Shown here: piece after piece, positions 15,684 through 22,176 of the stretch | How the letters are laid out: every line of letters begins with the position of its first letter | How positions within the stretch are numbered: position 1 is the stretch's first letter | Source of the DNA: DASWRT01 sp036403035 | GTDB taxonomy: Bacteria > Pseudomonadota > Alphaproteobacteria > ATCC43930 > CGMCC-115725 | DNA: 23,045 nucleotides | Assembly: GCA_036403035.1 (NCBI GenBank) | Contig: DASWRT010000079.1 | Coordinates: 1 to 23,045 of the forward strand | Direction of reading: 5' to 3' | Made by a program: the position numbers and the translations under genes | The notes under the pieces: model-generated | Told to the model about the DNA's origin: nothing | Seen by the model: only the letters and a program-made list of their open reading frames with translations | Database searches by the model: none

Positions 15684-16379
15684 ATGACGGCTTTCCCAGC
15701 TCGCGGCATCCGACGGTGGGCCGCTACACTCCGGCTTGCCGCCGCGATCGCCGTCGCGGCACCGCCGACGGTCGGGCGGGCCGAGTTCTTTCATCTCGAA
15801 GGGTTCGACGCCTGCATCGATCATCCGGAGACGCCGGCATGCCGCGAGCGCCTGACGCCGCCGCGCGATCCGGCCGGTCCGGTCGGCGCCGCGTCGCCTG
15901 AGAGTGCCGCCGGAAAGCCCGACGCCGCTGCTGGTACTGGTGTTAGTGCCGGCCGGCCGGATGCACCGCGGGGGCGCCGGGCGAAGGTGAAGGCCGCCGG
16001 GAAGACGGCCGCCGCCGATCGCGCCGCGGCAGACGGCGATGCGAAGGCGGACGGCGCGGATGGCGGCGGGATCGCTGCCGCGATCGCGCGGGTACGCGCT
16101 GGCAAGGCGCGGGAGAAGGACCGGGTGCTGCTGGAGGAACAGGCGGCGGCGAAGAATCCGAAGGCCGTCGAGGTTCTCGCCTGGTGCTACCTCAACGGCA
16201 GCGGCTGTCCCGCCGACCCGGTCAAGGCCTATTGGCTCTATGGTCAGGCGACCGATCTCGGCGTGCCGAAGGCGCGTCAGAACCAGGGGCTGATCTTCGA
16301 GCAGCGAATGACGTCGGAGCAGCGGCAGACGGTGCTTGTCGAGGAGAACGTGCGCCGCCGACAGGGCGAGCAGCGCTGA
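15684..16379 (+). CDS. Secreted protein with a Sel1-like repeat
   Basis: Predicted periplasmic protein of 231 aa. Residues 1-33 are a Sec signal peptide (Arg-rich N-region, hydrophobic LRLAAAIAVAA core, cleavage near GRA|EFF). Residues 45-130 are a low-complexity Ala/Asp/Lys/Pro linker. From about 155 to 215 there is a Sel1/TPR-like unit: AKNPKAVEVLAWCYLNGSGC, then KAYWLYGQATDLGVPKARQN, the hallmark of alpha/alpha repeats in Sel1 proteins. Such proteins scaffold complexes at the envelope; the partner is unknown. Two early Cys residues (ACIDHPETPAC) may form a disulphide. The ATG at 15684 has no obvious ribosome-binding site. It follows the 144-aa gene after 252 nt and a hairpin, so a separate transcript is likely. 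Confidence 0.8.
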   Translation: MTAFPARGIRRWAATLRLAAAIAVAAPPTVGRAEFFHLEGFDACIDHPETPACRERLTPPRDPAGPVGAASPESAAGKPDAAAGTGVSAGRPDAPRGRRAKVKAAGKTAAADRAAADGDAKADGADGGGIAAAIARVRAGKAREKDRVLLEEQAAAKNPKAVEVLAWCYLNGSGCPADPVKAYWLYGQATDLGVPKARQNQGLIFEQRMTSEQRQTVLVEENVRRRQGEQR

Positions 16380-16728
16380 CGCCGCCATGTTCCCTTGTCA
16401 TTTTCGATGCCGACATGCAAACGCGCCGCAGAACGGACGTGGCGGCAGAACCGACAAACGTCGGTCTGCCGCACCCGCCAACGGTCACCCTCCCCAAACT
16501 CGGGCTGTCGCATTGCGACCTTTTCTTCTTTTATGGTCGCCAATTGCGCAACAAACGAATGATATCAGTGTCTTTTTGGGATGGCAACGGGTTATTGCAT
16601 AGTCCGGTATACATAGCGGCATGGGTGCCGGTGCCGTTCGTTACGACTTATGAGCTCGCTGAAAAGTTGCGTCGACCGGCATCCGCTTCCGGCGAAACGG
16701 TGCGTGCGGCAGGTTGCCGTCAAGGCTC
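16380..16728. other. Intergenic region between convergent genes, with hairpins
   Basis: 349 nt between the Sel1-protein gene and the haemoglobin gene, which converge here. It has lower G+C than its surroundings in the middle (about 16500-16620). I see no convincing gene. It contains a bulged hairpin at 16444-16470 (GGCAG-A-ACCGAC, loop AAAC, GTCGGT-CTGCC) and a terminator-like element at 16507-16533. The rest (16534-16728) shows nothing I can name. Confidence 0.6.
16507..16533 (+). terminator. Putative intrinsic terminator for the Sel1-repeat gene
   Basis: A short stem GTCGC/GCGAC with an ATT loop is followed by a pyrimidine-rich CTTTTCTTCTTTTA tract, about 130 nt after the stop at 16379. 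The stem is short but the T-rich tail is rare in this GC-rich window. It reads only on the plus strand. Confidence 0.5.
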
Positions 16729-17172
16729 CTACCGGGCGCGCGCGCTGCTGCCGGTCCGCTCGGGCGCTCCGACCCGAAGCGGTTCGAGGGAGCCGGCTTT
16801 ATAGAGGATCGCGAGCTTGAGGCTCTCGGCGATCCGGGCCGCCTTCAGGCGGAAACGGCCCGCGGTTTCCGGCGCGAAGACCTCATCCGCGGTCTCGGTC
16901 CACAGCGCGAGCCAGCGGTCGAAGAATTCCGCCCGGATCTCATGGCGCAGGTGGGCCGCCATCGGATTGCCCTTGTAGCGGCCACTGGTGAGCATCACCG
17001 ACGACCAGAAGGCGCGCAGCGTCACGAGATGCTCATCCCAGTTCTCGATCGCGGCATTGAACAGCGGCCCGATCAGCTCGTCGCGCCTGACCTTGGCATA
17101 GAACCGGTCGACCAGAGCGCCGATCTCGGCTTCCGTGATCGTCGGCGGCGGTGAGGTATCGTCGTCAGGCAT
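16729..17172 (-). CDS. Group III truncated haemoglobin
   Basis: Haem protein of 147 aa with the 2-on-2 globin fold. Helix B is marked by RFYAKVRRD, and the region WDEHLVTLRAFWSSVML is typical of group III. The proximal haem ligand is H74 in GNPMAAHLR, followed by FFDRWLALWTETADEVF, a strong group III signature. I chose ATG 17172, as AGAGG lies 7 nt upstream; the frame is open further upstream but unrelated. Known group III proteins bind oxygen and NO and are linked to nitrosative stress or to microaerobic respiration; here divergent linkage to NsrR and an NsrR palindrome over its promoter support an NO-related role. The C-terminus carries a 20-residue basic tail beyond the fold. Confidence 0.93.
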   Translation of the reverse strand: MPDDDTSPPPTITEAEIGALVDRFYAKVRRDELIGPLFNAAIENWDEHLVTLRAFWSSVMLTSGRYKGNPMAAHLRHEIRAEFFDRWLALWTETADEVFAPETAGRFRLKAARIAESLKLAILYKAGSLEPLRVGAPERTGSSARAR

Positions 17173-17224
17173 GCGGGCGCCTCTGAGATGCTGCTGGAGC
17201 GGACATACCATGCAGCAGCTCCAA

Positions 17225-17247
17225 AAGATATATACGTAATGCATCTT
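17225..17247. promoter_or_regulatory. NsrR operator between the haemoglobin and nsrR genes
   Basis: A 23-bp palindrome of the 11-1-11 layout known for NsrR. Left arm AAGATATATAC, central G, right arm TAATGCATCTT; the outer AAGAT/ATCTT are perfect and the right arm is close to the consensus AAATGCATCTT. It lies 53 nt upstream of the haemoglobin ATG and 56 nt upstream of the nsrR ATG. Its TATATA core could itself be part of the haemoglobin -10 region, so binding would block that promoter. The match was made from memory of the consensus, without scoring. Confidence 0.8.
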
Positions 17248-17248
17248 A

Positions 17249-17277
17249 TTTGACGCGCGGCGGCGGCGATCTACCTT
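17249..17277 (+). promoter_or_regulatory. Putative nsrR promoter
   Basis: TTGACG (17249-17254) and TACCTT (17272-17277) are separated by 17 nt, with the start codon 26 nt further on. The -35 is good and the -10 is poor (3 of 6). It begins 1 nt from the NsrR palindrome, which fits autoregulation by steric block. Confidence 0.35.
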
Positions 17278-17303
17278 CCTTGGCAGCGAGCGAAGGAGAA
17301 GCG

Positions 17304-17753
17304 ATGCGTTTGACCGTCCATACCGATTACGCATTGCGGACGCTGCTTTATCTGGGACTGCACGGCGAGCGGCTCGGCTCGATCCGTGCCATCGCGCAGG
17401 CCTACGACATCTCGGAGAACCACCTTACGAAGGTCGTGCACCGGCTCGGCCGCGGCGGGTTCGTCAATACCGTGCGCGGTCGCGGCGGCGGTATTCGCCT
17501 CGCGCGTCCGCCGGCTGCGATCCGGATCGGCGACGTCGTCCGACGGACCGAGGAGGACATGGCGCTGGTCGAATGCTTCGGGTCGGCGAATACCTGCCGC
17601 ATCACCGCCGATTGCCGGCTCCGCGGCGCGTTCGATGAGGCGTTGCGGGCGTTCCTCGCCGTGCTCGACGGCTACACCCTCGCCGATCTGCTGGGCGCGC
17701 CGGAGATGCTGGCCGACACCCTCGGGCTAGCGGCGCCGACCGCGCTCCCTTGA
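17304..17753 (+). CDS. nsrR: Rrf2-family Fe-S transcriptional repressor NsrR, NO sensor
   Basis: DNA-binding repressor of 149 aa that holds an NO-sensitive iron-sulphur cluster. Start MRLTVHTDYALRTLLYLGLH has the cluster-ligand Asp D8 that is distinctive of NsrR. The winged HTH spans 25-75 (ISENHLTKVVHRLGR, then VRGRGGGIRLARP). The three cluster cysteines are C91, C98 and C104 (ECFGSANTCRITADCRL); the first gap of six residues is slightly longer than the four or five in well-studied NsrR proteins. IscR is less likely because of D8 and the spacing. The ATG at 17304 has AAGGAGA upstream. Divergent from the haemoglobin gene with an NsrR box between, so it probably represses both itself and that gene until NO destroys the cluster. 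Confidence 0.92.
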   Translation: MRLTVHTDYALRTLLYLGLHGERLGSIRAIAQAYDISENHLTKVVHRLGRGGFVNTVRGRGGGIRLARPPAAIRIGDVVRRTEEDMALVECFGSANTCRITADCRLRGAFDEALRAFLAVLDGYTLADLLGAPEMLADTLGLAAPTALP

Positions 17754-17818
17754 CGCCGCCCCTGCCGCTTCGCGCCTGAGAGGCTATATCAGCCTTCCGA
17801 GACGGGCTCCCTCTGAAC

Positions 17819-18733
17819 CTATCGCGGCGGCGGCGCTGTGCCGCTGCCCGACCGGCGGCATGTCGCGACACCGCGCATCGCGACGCCGCCCGGGGACTCG
17901 ATCCAGGTCGCGAACCCGCCGTCCGCCGTCGCCCTCGCCTTGACCGCGATCCGCTGCGGCACGAAGACCGGGCTCAAGGCGCGAAACTCGAACCGCTCGA
18001 TATCGATCCCCGGCCGCTGCCGATGGAGCAGGTCGAGCATCAGCAGCGCCATCATCGGTCCGTGCACGACCAGTCCCGGATACCCCTCGACCTGGGTCAC
18101 GTAGGGATGATCGTAATGGATCCGGTGCCCGTTGAAGGTAACCGCCGAAAACCGGAACAGCATCGCCGGATCGGGCTGGACGATCCGCTCGAAATCGGCC
18201 GTTTCGGAGGCCGCTGCGGGACTGCCGGCATCCGCCCGCGGCCCCGCCCCGGCCGCCGGGGCGGCGGGCTCGCGATAGATGATGTCGTGCTCGTCGACCG
18301 TCGCGAGCGTGCCGCCCGCGCTCACCTCGTGGCGTACCGTCACGACCGCGAACCGGCCGGAACGACCTTGCCGCATCGCGCAGTCGACGATTTCGCTCGC
18401 CGCCGTGAGGCGGTCGCCGACGCGGATCGGCCGCAGGAAGTGCAGGCGGCTCCCGCCCCACATGCGGCGCGGCAAGGACCGGAGCGCGGGCAGGAAACTG
18501 CCCGTCCGCGGATGTCCGTCCGGCCCAAGCTCATGCTGCGGCGCGACCGCGCGCAGGTAGAGCCAGTGCCATGCCGGCGGGATCGGCTCGCCCGCGGGCG
18601 GGCGGCGCGGCGGATGATCGAAGGTCGCGAGCAGTTCCTCGACACCTTCGGCGGTGACCTCGCCCTCGGCGGCGTTGCGCCGTCCGACGACGCCGTCCGG
18701 CGCCTTCGTCTCCTGCCCTGACCCGTCCTGCAT
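17819..18733 (-). CDS. Hotdog-fold acyl-CoA hydratase/dehydratase (FAS1-like/MaoC, mesaconyl-C4-CoA hydratase or HTD2-like)
   Basis: Cytosolic protein of 304 aa with two hotdog halves. The N-half (about 25-155) contains AWHWLYL and HFLRPIRVGDRLTA, as in FAS1-like dehydratase domains, ending in DEHDIIYRE. The C-half (about 180-300) has the hydratase motif: FNGHRIHYDHPYV, with the Asp/His expected for hydration of an enoyl-CoA, then GYPGLVVHGPM. The order matches the HTD2 and mesaconyl-C4-CoA hydratase group, which hydrates dicarboxylic or branched enoyl-CoA substrates. No lyase, CoA-transferase or racemase gene is next to it, so the pathway cannot be deduced. The ATG has GGGAGA 5 nt upstream. 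An Ala/Gly/Pro-rich linker (155-175) separates the halves. Confidence 0.85.
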   Translation of the reverse strand: MQDGSGQETKAPDGVVGRRNAAEGEVTAEGVEELLATFDHPPRRPPAGEPIPPAWHWLYLRAVAPQHELGPDGHPRTGSFLPALRSLPRRMWGGSRLHFLRPIRVGDRLTAASEIVDCAMRQGRSGRFAVVTVRHEVSAGGTLATVDEHDIIYREPAAPAAGAGPRADAGSPAAASETADFERIVQPDPAMLFRFSAVTFNGHRIHYDHPYVTQVEGYPGLVVHGPMMALLMLDLLHRQRPGIDIERFEFRALSPVFVPQRIAVKARATADGGFATWIESPGGVAMRGVATCRRSGSGTAPPPR

Positions 18734-18874
18734 GATATTCTCCCGGCTTTGTGCCCTGTTCAGGCGGCGGCCTTCCGGCTAAATATCGCCTGGGCCGAAC
18801 CCATCGTACCCGGTTCGCCGTCTGGTACGCGTCGACGACGAACAGCACAGCATAGCGCAGCGAGCGGGCAGGTC

Positions 18875-19123
18875 ATGGCGTCAAAAGGGCAGAGCGTGCA
18901 AGCCGTCTTCCTGGACCATGTCCGGGATCACCACGTGCCGGTGTCGATCTTCCTGATCAACGGCGTCAAGCTTCAGGGGGTCGTCGTCGGCCACGATGCG
19001 TTCACCGTCCAGCTGATCTTCCGCGGGCAGGCGCAGAGCATCTACAAGCGCGCGATCTCGACGATCTCGCCCGATCGTCCGATCCAGCTCTGGGACGCCG
19101 CCGCCGGCCAGGACCATCCCTGA
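18875..19123 (+). CDS. hfq: Hfq-family RNA chaperone, divergent
   Basis: Small Sm-like protein of 82 aa, normal alphaproteobacterial length. Seen: start KGQSVQ with the conserved proximal-site Gln (Q9 region), Sm1 block VPVSIFLINGVKLQG, and Sm2 block IYKRAISTISP. It would form a hexamer binding small RNAs and U-rich 3' ends. Differences from typical relatives: YKHA is YKRA (R59), WFD before the Sm1 Phe is GHD (G39, H40), and the rim Arg/Lys patch is reduced to R17-D-H-H. These may shift RNA choice. Usual Hfq genes sit beside hflX; here the neighbours are fixJ (tail to tail) and a hydratase. I therefore suspect a second Hfq copy, though the main Hfq of a fast-evolving lineage is also possible. 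Start by homology at ATG 18875; ribosome-binding site weak (GGCAGG). Confidence 0.88.
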   Translation: MASKGQSVQAVFLDHVRDHHVPVSIFLINGVKLQGVVVGHDAFTVQLIFRGQAQSIYKRAISTISPDRPIQLWDAAAGQDHP

Positions 19124-19147
19124 CGGAGCCGCCGCAAGCTCCGGTCA
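19121..19147. terminator. Hairpin between the hfq and fixJ stop codons
   Basis: CGGAGC (19124-19129) and GCTCCG (19138-19143) form a 6-bp stem around an 8-nt loop, and the two flanking stop codons (TGA and, on the other strand, TGA) can extend it past a one-base bulge. It could serve as a short bidirectional terminator, but no T-run is present. Confidence 0.35.
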
Positions 19148-19768
19148 GCCCGTGTTGGGCTCGATGCCGGCGGCGATCGCAAGCCGGACCAGCTCGGATA
19201 GGCTCTTCGCCTGCATCTTCTCCATGACCCGCGCGCGGTGGATCTCGACCGTGCGCGGACTGATCCCGAGGTCGTAGGCGATCGTCTTGTTCGGCAGGCC
19301 GGCAACGAGGCCGTCGAGCACCTCGCGCTCGCGCGCCGAGAGCAGCGCCAGCCGCGCCTGGATCTCGGCCGAGTTCGTCGCGTCGCGCTCCTGCTGCCCG
19401 GCGCGCGCCAGCCCGACGCGGATGCTGCCGAGGATCGCGTCCCCGGTGAACGGCTTCTCGACGAAGTCGAGCGCGCCGGCCTTCATCGCGCGCACCGCGA
19501 CGGGCACGTCGCCGTGCCCAGTGATGACGATCACCGGCAGCCGGACGCCCTTCGCGTTGAGCCGTTCCTGGACCTCCAGCCCATCCATGTCCGGCATCCG
19601 GACATCGAGCAGGATGCAGCCGGTGGCGAGCGACGGCGCGGCTTCGAGGAACTGCACGCCCGACGAGAAGGTTTCGGCCTTGAGGCCGGCCGACTCCAAG
19701 AGGATCTGCAGCGAATCGCGCACGGCCTCGTCGTCGTCGACGATGTAGACGATCGGATCAGTCGTCAA
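19145..19768 (-). CDS. fixJ: FixJ-type response regulator
   Basis: Response regulator of 207 aa, the usual FixJ size, activating transcription under low oxygen. Receiver: acidic pocket D11-D12-D13, phospho-acceptor D55 in LLDVRMPDMDG, T83 in VITGHGD and K105 in DFVEKPF. A LuxR-type HTH follows at about 140-200: LSAREREVLDGLVAGLPNK, then GISPRTVEIHRARVMEKM. Both are very close to the FixJ/TodT branch. The start is TTG at 19768: GGAGGA lies 5 nt upstream and no ATG or GTG fits. It overlaps the fixL stop by 11 nt, so translation is coupled. Expected targets are fixK-type regulators, none of which lie in the window. Confidence 0.93.
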   Translation of the reverse strand: MTTDPIVYIVDDDEAVRDSLQILLESAGLKAETFSSGVQFLEAAPSLATGCILLDVRMPDMDGLEVQERLNAKGVRLPVIVITGHGDVPVAVRAMKAGALDFVEKPFTGDAILGSIRVGLARAGQQERDATNSAEIQARLALLSAREREVLDGLVAGLPNKTIAYDLGISPRTVEIHRARVMEKMQAKSLSELVRLAIAAGIEPNTG

Positions 19769-21302
19769 CGCGGTCCTCCGCTTGCAAGGCCAGCGGCAGG
19801 GAAAAACCGAAGATCGTGCCGCCGCCATCCGGCCGGCCGGCGCTCCAGAGCCGCCCGCCATGCGCCTCGATGATCTCGCGGCAGATCGACAGGCCGAGCC
19901 CCATGCCCTGCGGCTTGGTCGTGACGAACGGCTGGAACAGCCGCGCCGCCATCTCCGGGTCGATGCCGGGGCCGGTGTCGGCGACTCCGGCGAGGGCCAT
20001 GCCGTTCTCGCCGCGCCGTGCCGACAGGACAAGCTCCCGGCGCTCGCCGGACTGCATCGCCTCGATTGCGTTGCGCATAAGGTTCAGCACCACCTGCTGG
20101 ATCTGTATACGGTCGACGAGGACGGGCGGGAGCGCCTCGTCGAACTCGAACGTCACCCGAACGCCGAAGTCCTTCGCACCGACGAGCGCAAGGGCGCTGG
20201 CTTCCTCGACGATCTTGTCGAGCCGTTCCGAACGCTTCTCGACGTCGCCCTTGGCGACGAACTCGCGCAGCCGGCGGATGATCTGGCCGGCGCGGTTCGC
20301 CTGCGCCGAGGTCTTCTCCAGGATCTCGATCAGCCGCGCCGGCGGCGGTCCGTCGCCCGCCGACGCCATCCGGCGCGCCGCCTGCACGTAGTTGCTCACC
20401 GCAGTCAGCGGCTGGTTGAGTTCGTGCGCCAGCGTCGACGCCATCTGGCCCATCACGTTGAGGCGCGACACGTGGACCAGCTCCGCCTGGAGATCCTGCA
20501 ACCGCTTCTCGGTACGTTGCCGTTCGGTCAGATCGCGGACGAAACCGGTGAAGAGCCGGCGTCCGCCGAGATTGACCTCGCCGACCGCAAGCTCCATCGG
20601 AAACGTGCTGCCGTCACGGCGTAGCCCGACGACGACGCGCCCGATGCCGATGATCCGCCTCTCGCCGGTGTGAAGATAGCGCCTTAGGTAGCCGTCATGC
20701 GCCCCGCGGTAGGGCGACGGCATCATCGTGCTGATGTTCCGTCCGATCGCGTCGTCCGCCTTGTAGCCGAACAGGCGCTCCGCGGCTGGGCTGAAGGACC
20801 GGATGACTCCAGTCTCGTCGATCACGATGATCGCGTCCGGTACGGTGTCGAGGATCGAGCGCAGCTCGGCCTCGCGGGCGCGGACCGCGGCTTCGGCGGC
20901 CTTGCGGTCGGTAATGTCGCGGACGATGCCGACGAACAGCCGCTCGCCTTCGGTGTGGACCTCGCCGACCGACAGCTCCATCGGGAAGACCGTGCCGTCC
21001 CGGCGGCGCCCCGACACCTCGCGCCCGATGCCGATGATGCGGCGCTCGCCGGTGCGCAGGTAGGCGTCGAGATAGGAATCGTGCTCGCTCGCGTAAGGCT
21101 CCGGCATCAGCATCCGGACGTTCCGTCCGAGCATGTCCGGCGCTTCATACCCGAACATCGTCTCGAACGAGCGGTTGACGGAACGGATCGTGCCGGACGC
21201 GTCGATCACGACGATCGCGTCGGCGGCGGTGTCCACGATCGTGCGATAGAGATCGTTGGCTCGTTCGATGCCGGTGTCTGTCAAGGGAAGATCCGCGGTC
21301 AC
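19758..21302 (-). CDS. fixL: FixL-type haem PAS oxygen-sensor histidine kinase with two haem-signature PAS domains
   Basis: Soluble histidine kinase of 514 aa from the GTG at 21302. PAS-A (about 14-132) and PAS-B (about 146-262) both have the FixL haem pattern: axial His H74 in SEHDSYL and H202 in GAHDGYL, each followed 20 residues later by the distal Arg of IIGIGR (R94, R222), with FPMEL then GEV in each. The kinase core has the phospho-His H293 in LAHELNQPLT, N-box NLMRNAIEAM, G1 DTGPG and G2 MGLGLS. There are no membrane helices. The start is uncertain: a TTG at 21338 adds 12 residues. The product phosphorylates FixJ, encoded downstream with an 11-nt overlap. Most well-known FixL proteins bind haem in a single PAS, so two intact pockets are notable. 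Haem binding is inferred from residues only. Confidence 0.93.
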   Translation of the reverse strand: MTADLPLTDTGIERANDLYRTIVDTAADAIVVIDASGTIRSVNRSFETMFGYEAPDMLGRNVRMLMPEPYASEHDSYLDAYLRTGERRIIGIGREVSGRRRDGTVFPMELSVGEVHTEGERLFVGIVRDITDRKAAEAAVRAREAELRSILDTVPDAIIVIDETGVIRSFSPAAERLFGYKADDAIGRNISTMMPSPYRGAHDGYLRRYLHTGERRIIGIGRVVVGLRRDGSTFPMELAVGEVNLGGRRLFTGFVRDLTERQRTEKRLQDLQAELVHVSRLNVMGQMASTLAHELNQPLTAVSNYVQAARRMASAGDGPPPARLIEILEKTSAQANRAGQIIRRLREFVAKGDVEKRSERLDKIVEEASALALVGAKDFGVRVTFEFDEALPPVLVDRIQIQQVVLNLMRNAIEAMQSGERRELVLSARRGENGMALAGVADTGPGIDPEMAARLFQPFVTTKPQGMGLGLSICREIIEAHGGRLWSAGRPDGGGTIFGFSLPLALQAEDRVDD

Positions 21303-21530
21303 GCCGGCTCTATGCAGCGTATTGCCGGCCTGCCGCAAGCGCGTTCGCGATGCGTGAGGCGGAGGCGGGGCGGAGGTGGGATCGGACGATCGTCCGGCGG
21401 CACATTGCGGAAGAGTAGATCACGGCTAATGAGTCGTTAAGATCCACGTGCGATCGATCTGCCCGTGCCGGGCGGCGGCGTCTCGTCCTGCGGCGTCCGT
21501 GTCCGGCTCGAACCGTGGAGTGCTCCCCTC

Positions 21531-22127
21531 ATGCTTCGCTCGCTATCGTTCCGTGTCCGCCGGCTCGGCTGCGCCTCCCTGCTGCTCGCCGCCGCTACGG
21601 CGGCTTCCGCGCCGGCGCCGGCCTTCGCCCAGTACGACGGCGGCGGGGGAACGCCCTACGGCGGTTCGACGTACGGCGCCGACAACCGGGCCTGCGACCG
21701 CGGCGCGCTGGCCGGCGTGCTCAGCACCTCGACGAACAACGTGATCGGCAGCGCCGTCGGCGCCGCCGCGGGCGGCCTGCTCGGCAGCCAGTTCGGCAAG
21801 GGCGGCGGCAACACCGTCATGACGATCGCCGGCGTCCTCGCCGGGGCGCTTGCCGGCGGGTATGTCGGGCGCTCGATGGACCCGGTCGATCAGAGCTGCG
21901 TCAGCCGGGCGCTGGAGCATTCGCCGACCAGCCAGACCGTCGCCTGGAAGAATCCGGACACCAATGCGAGCTACTGGGTGACGCCGACGCGCACGTACCA
22001 GAACGACGAGGGCCTGCCCTGCCGGGACTATGTCACGACCGCGCTGATCGACGGCAAGCGCGAGCGCGTCAACGGGCGCGCCTGCCGGCAGCCGGATGGC
22101 ACCTGGAAAGCCGCGAACCCGAAGTGA
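21531..22127 (+). CDS. Glycine-zipper 17-kDa surface antigen family outer-membrane protein
   Basis: Predicted envelope protein of 198 aa. Residues 1-33 are a Sec signal peptide (MLRSLSFRVRRLGC, hydrophobic LLLAAATAA, cleavage after AFA). A Gly/Tyr-rich stretch (YDGGGGTPYGGSTYG) follows, then a glycine-zipper 2TM segment at 72-115 (AAAGGLLGSQFGKGGGN, AGVLAGALAGGYVGR). The C-terminal domain (SQTVAWKNPD to the end, with the TYQNDEGLPCRDY segment) is the usual tail of the rickettsial 17-kDa antigen group. The internal Cys of LGC is not a lipobox. GTGGAG lies about 10 nt upstream of the ATG at 21531; an upstream GTG would add 22 unlikely residues. Function in the family is poorly known, probably envelope stability. 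Confidence 0.85.
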   Translation: MLRSLSFRVRRLGCASLLLAAATAASAPAPAFAQYDGGGGTPYGGSTYGADNRACDRGALAGVLSTSTNNVIGSAVGAAAGGLLGSQFGKGGGNTVMTIAGVLAGALAGGYVGRSMDPVDQSCVSRALEHSPTSQTVAWKNPDTNASYWVTPTRTYQNDEGLPCRDYVTTALIDGKRERVNGRACRQPDGTWKAANPK

Positions 22128-22176
22128 CCTCGCGGGAGAGGCTTGCGCCGGCCGGGAACGGGCGGGTTGGGCGTCC

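Noticed and set aside
14823..16388. 521-codon minus-strand open frame opposite the 144-aa and Sel1 genes
   Set aside because: Low-complexity Arg/Ala/Gly/Pro translation with no motif; the plus-strand genes have a signal peptide, a Sel1 unit and a ribosome-binding site.
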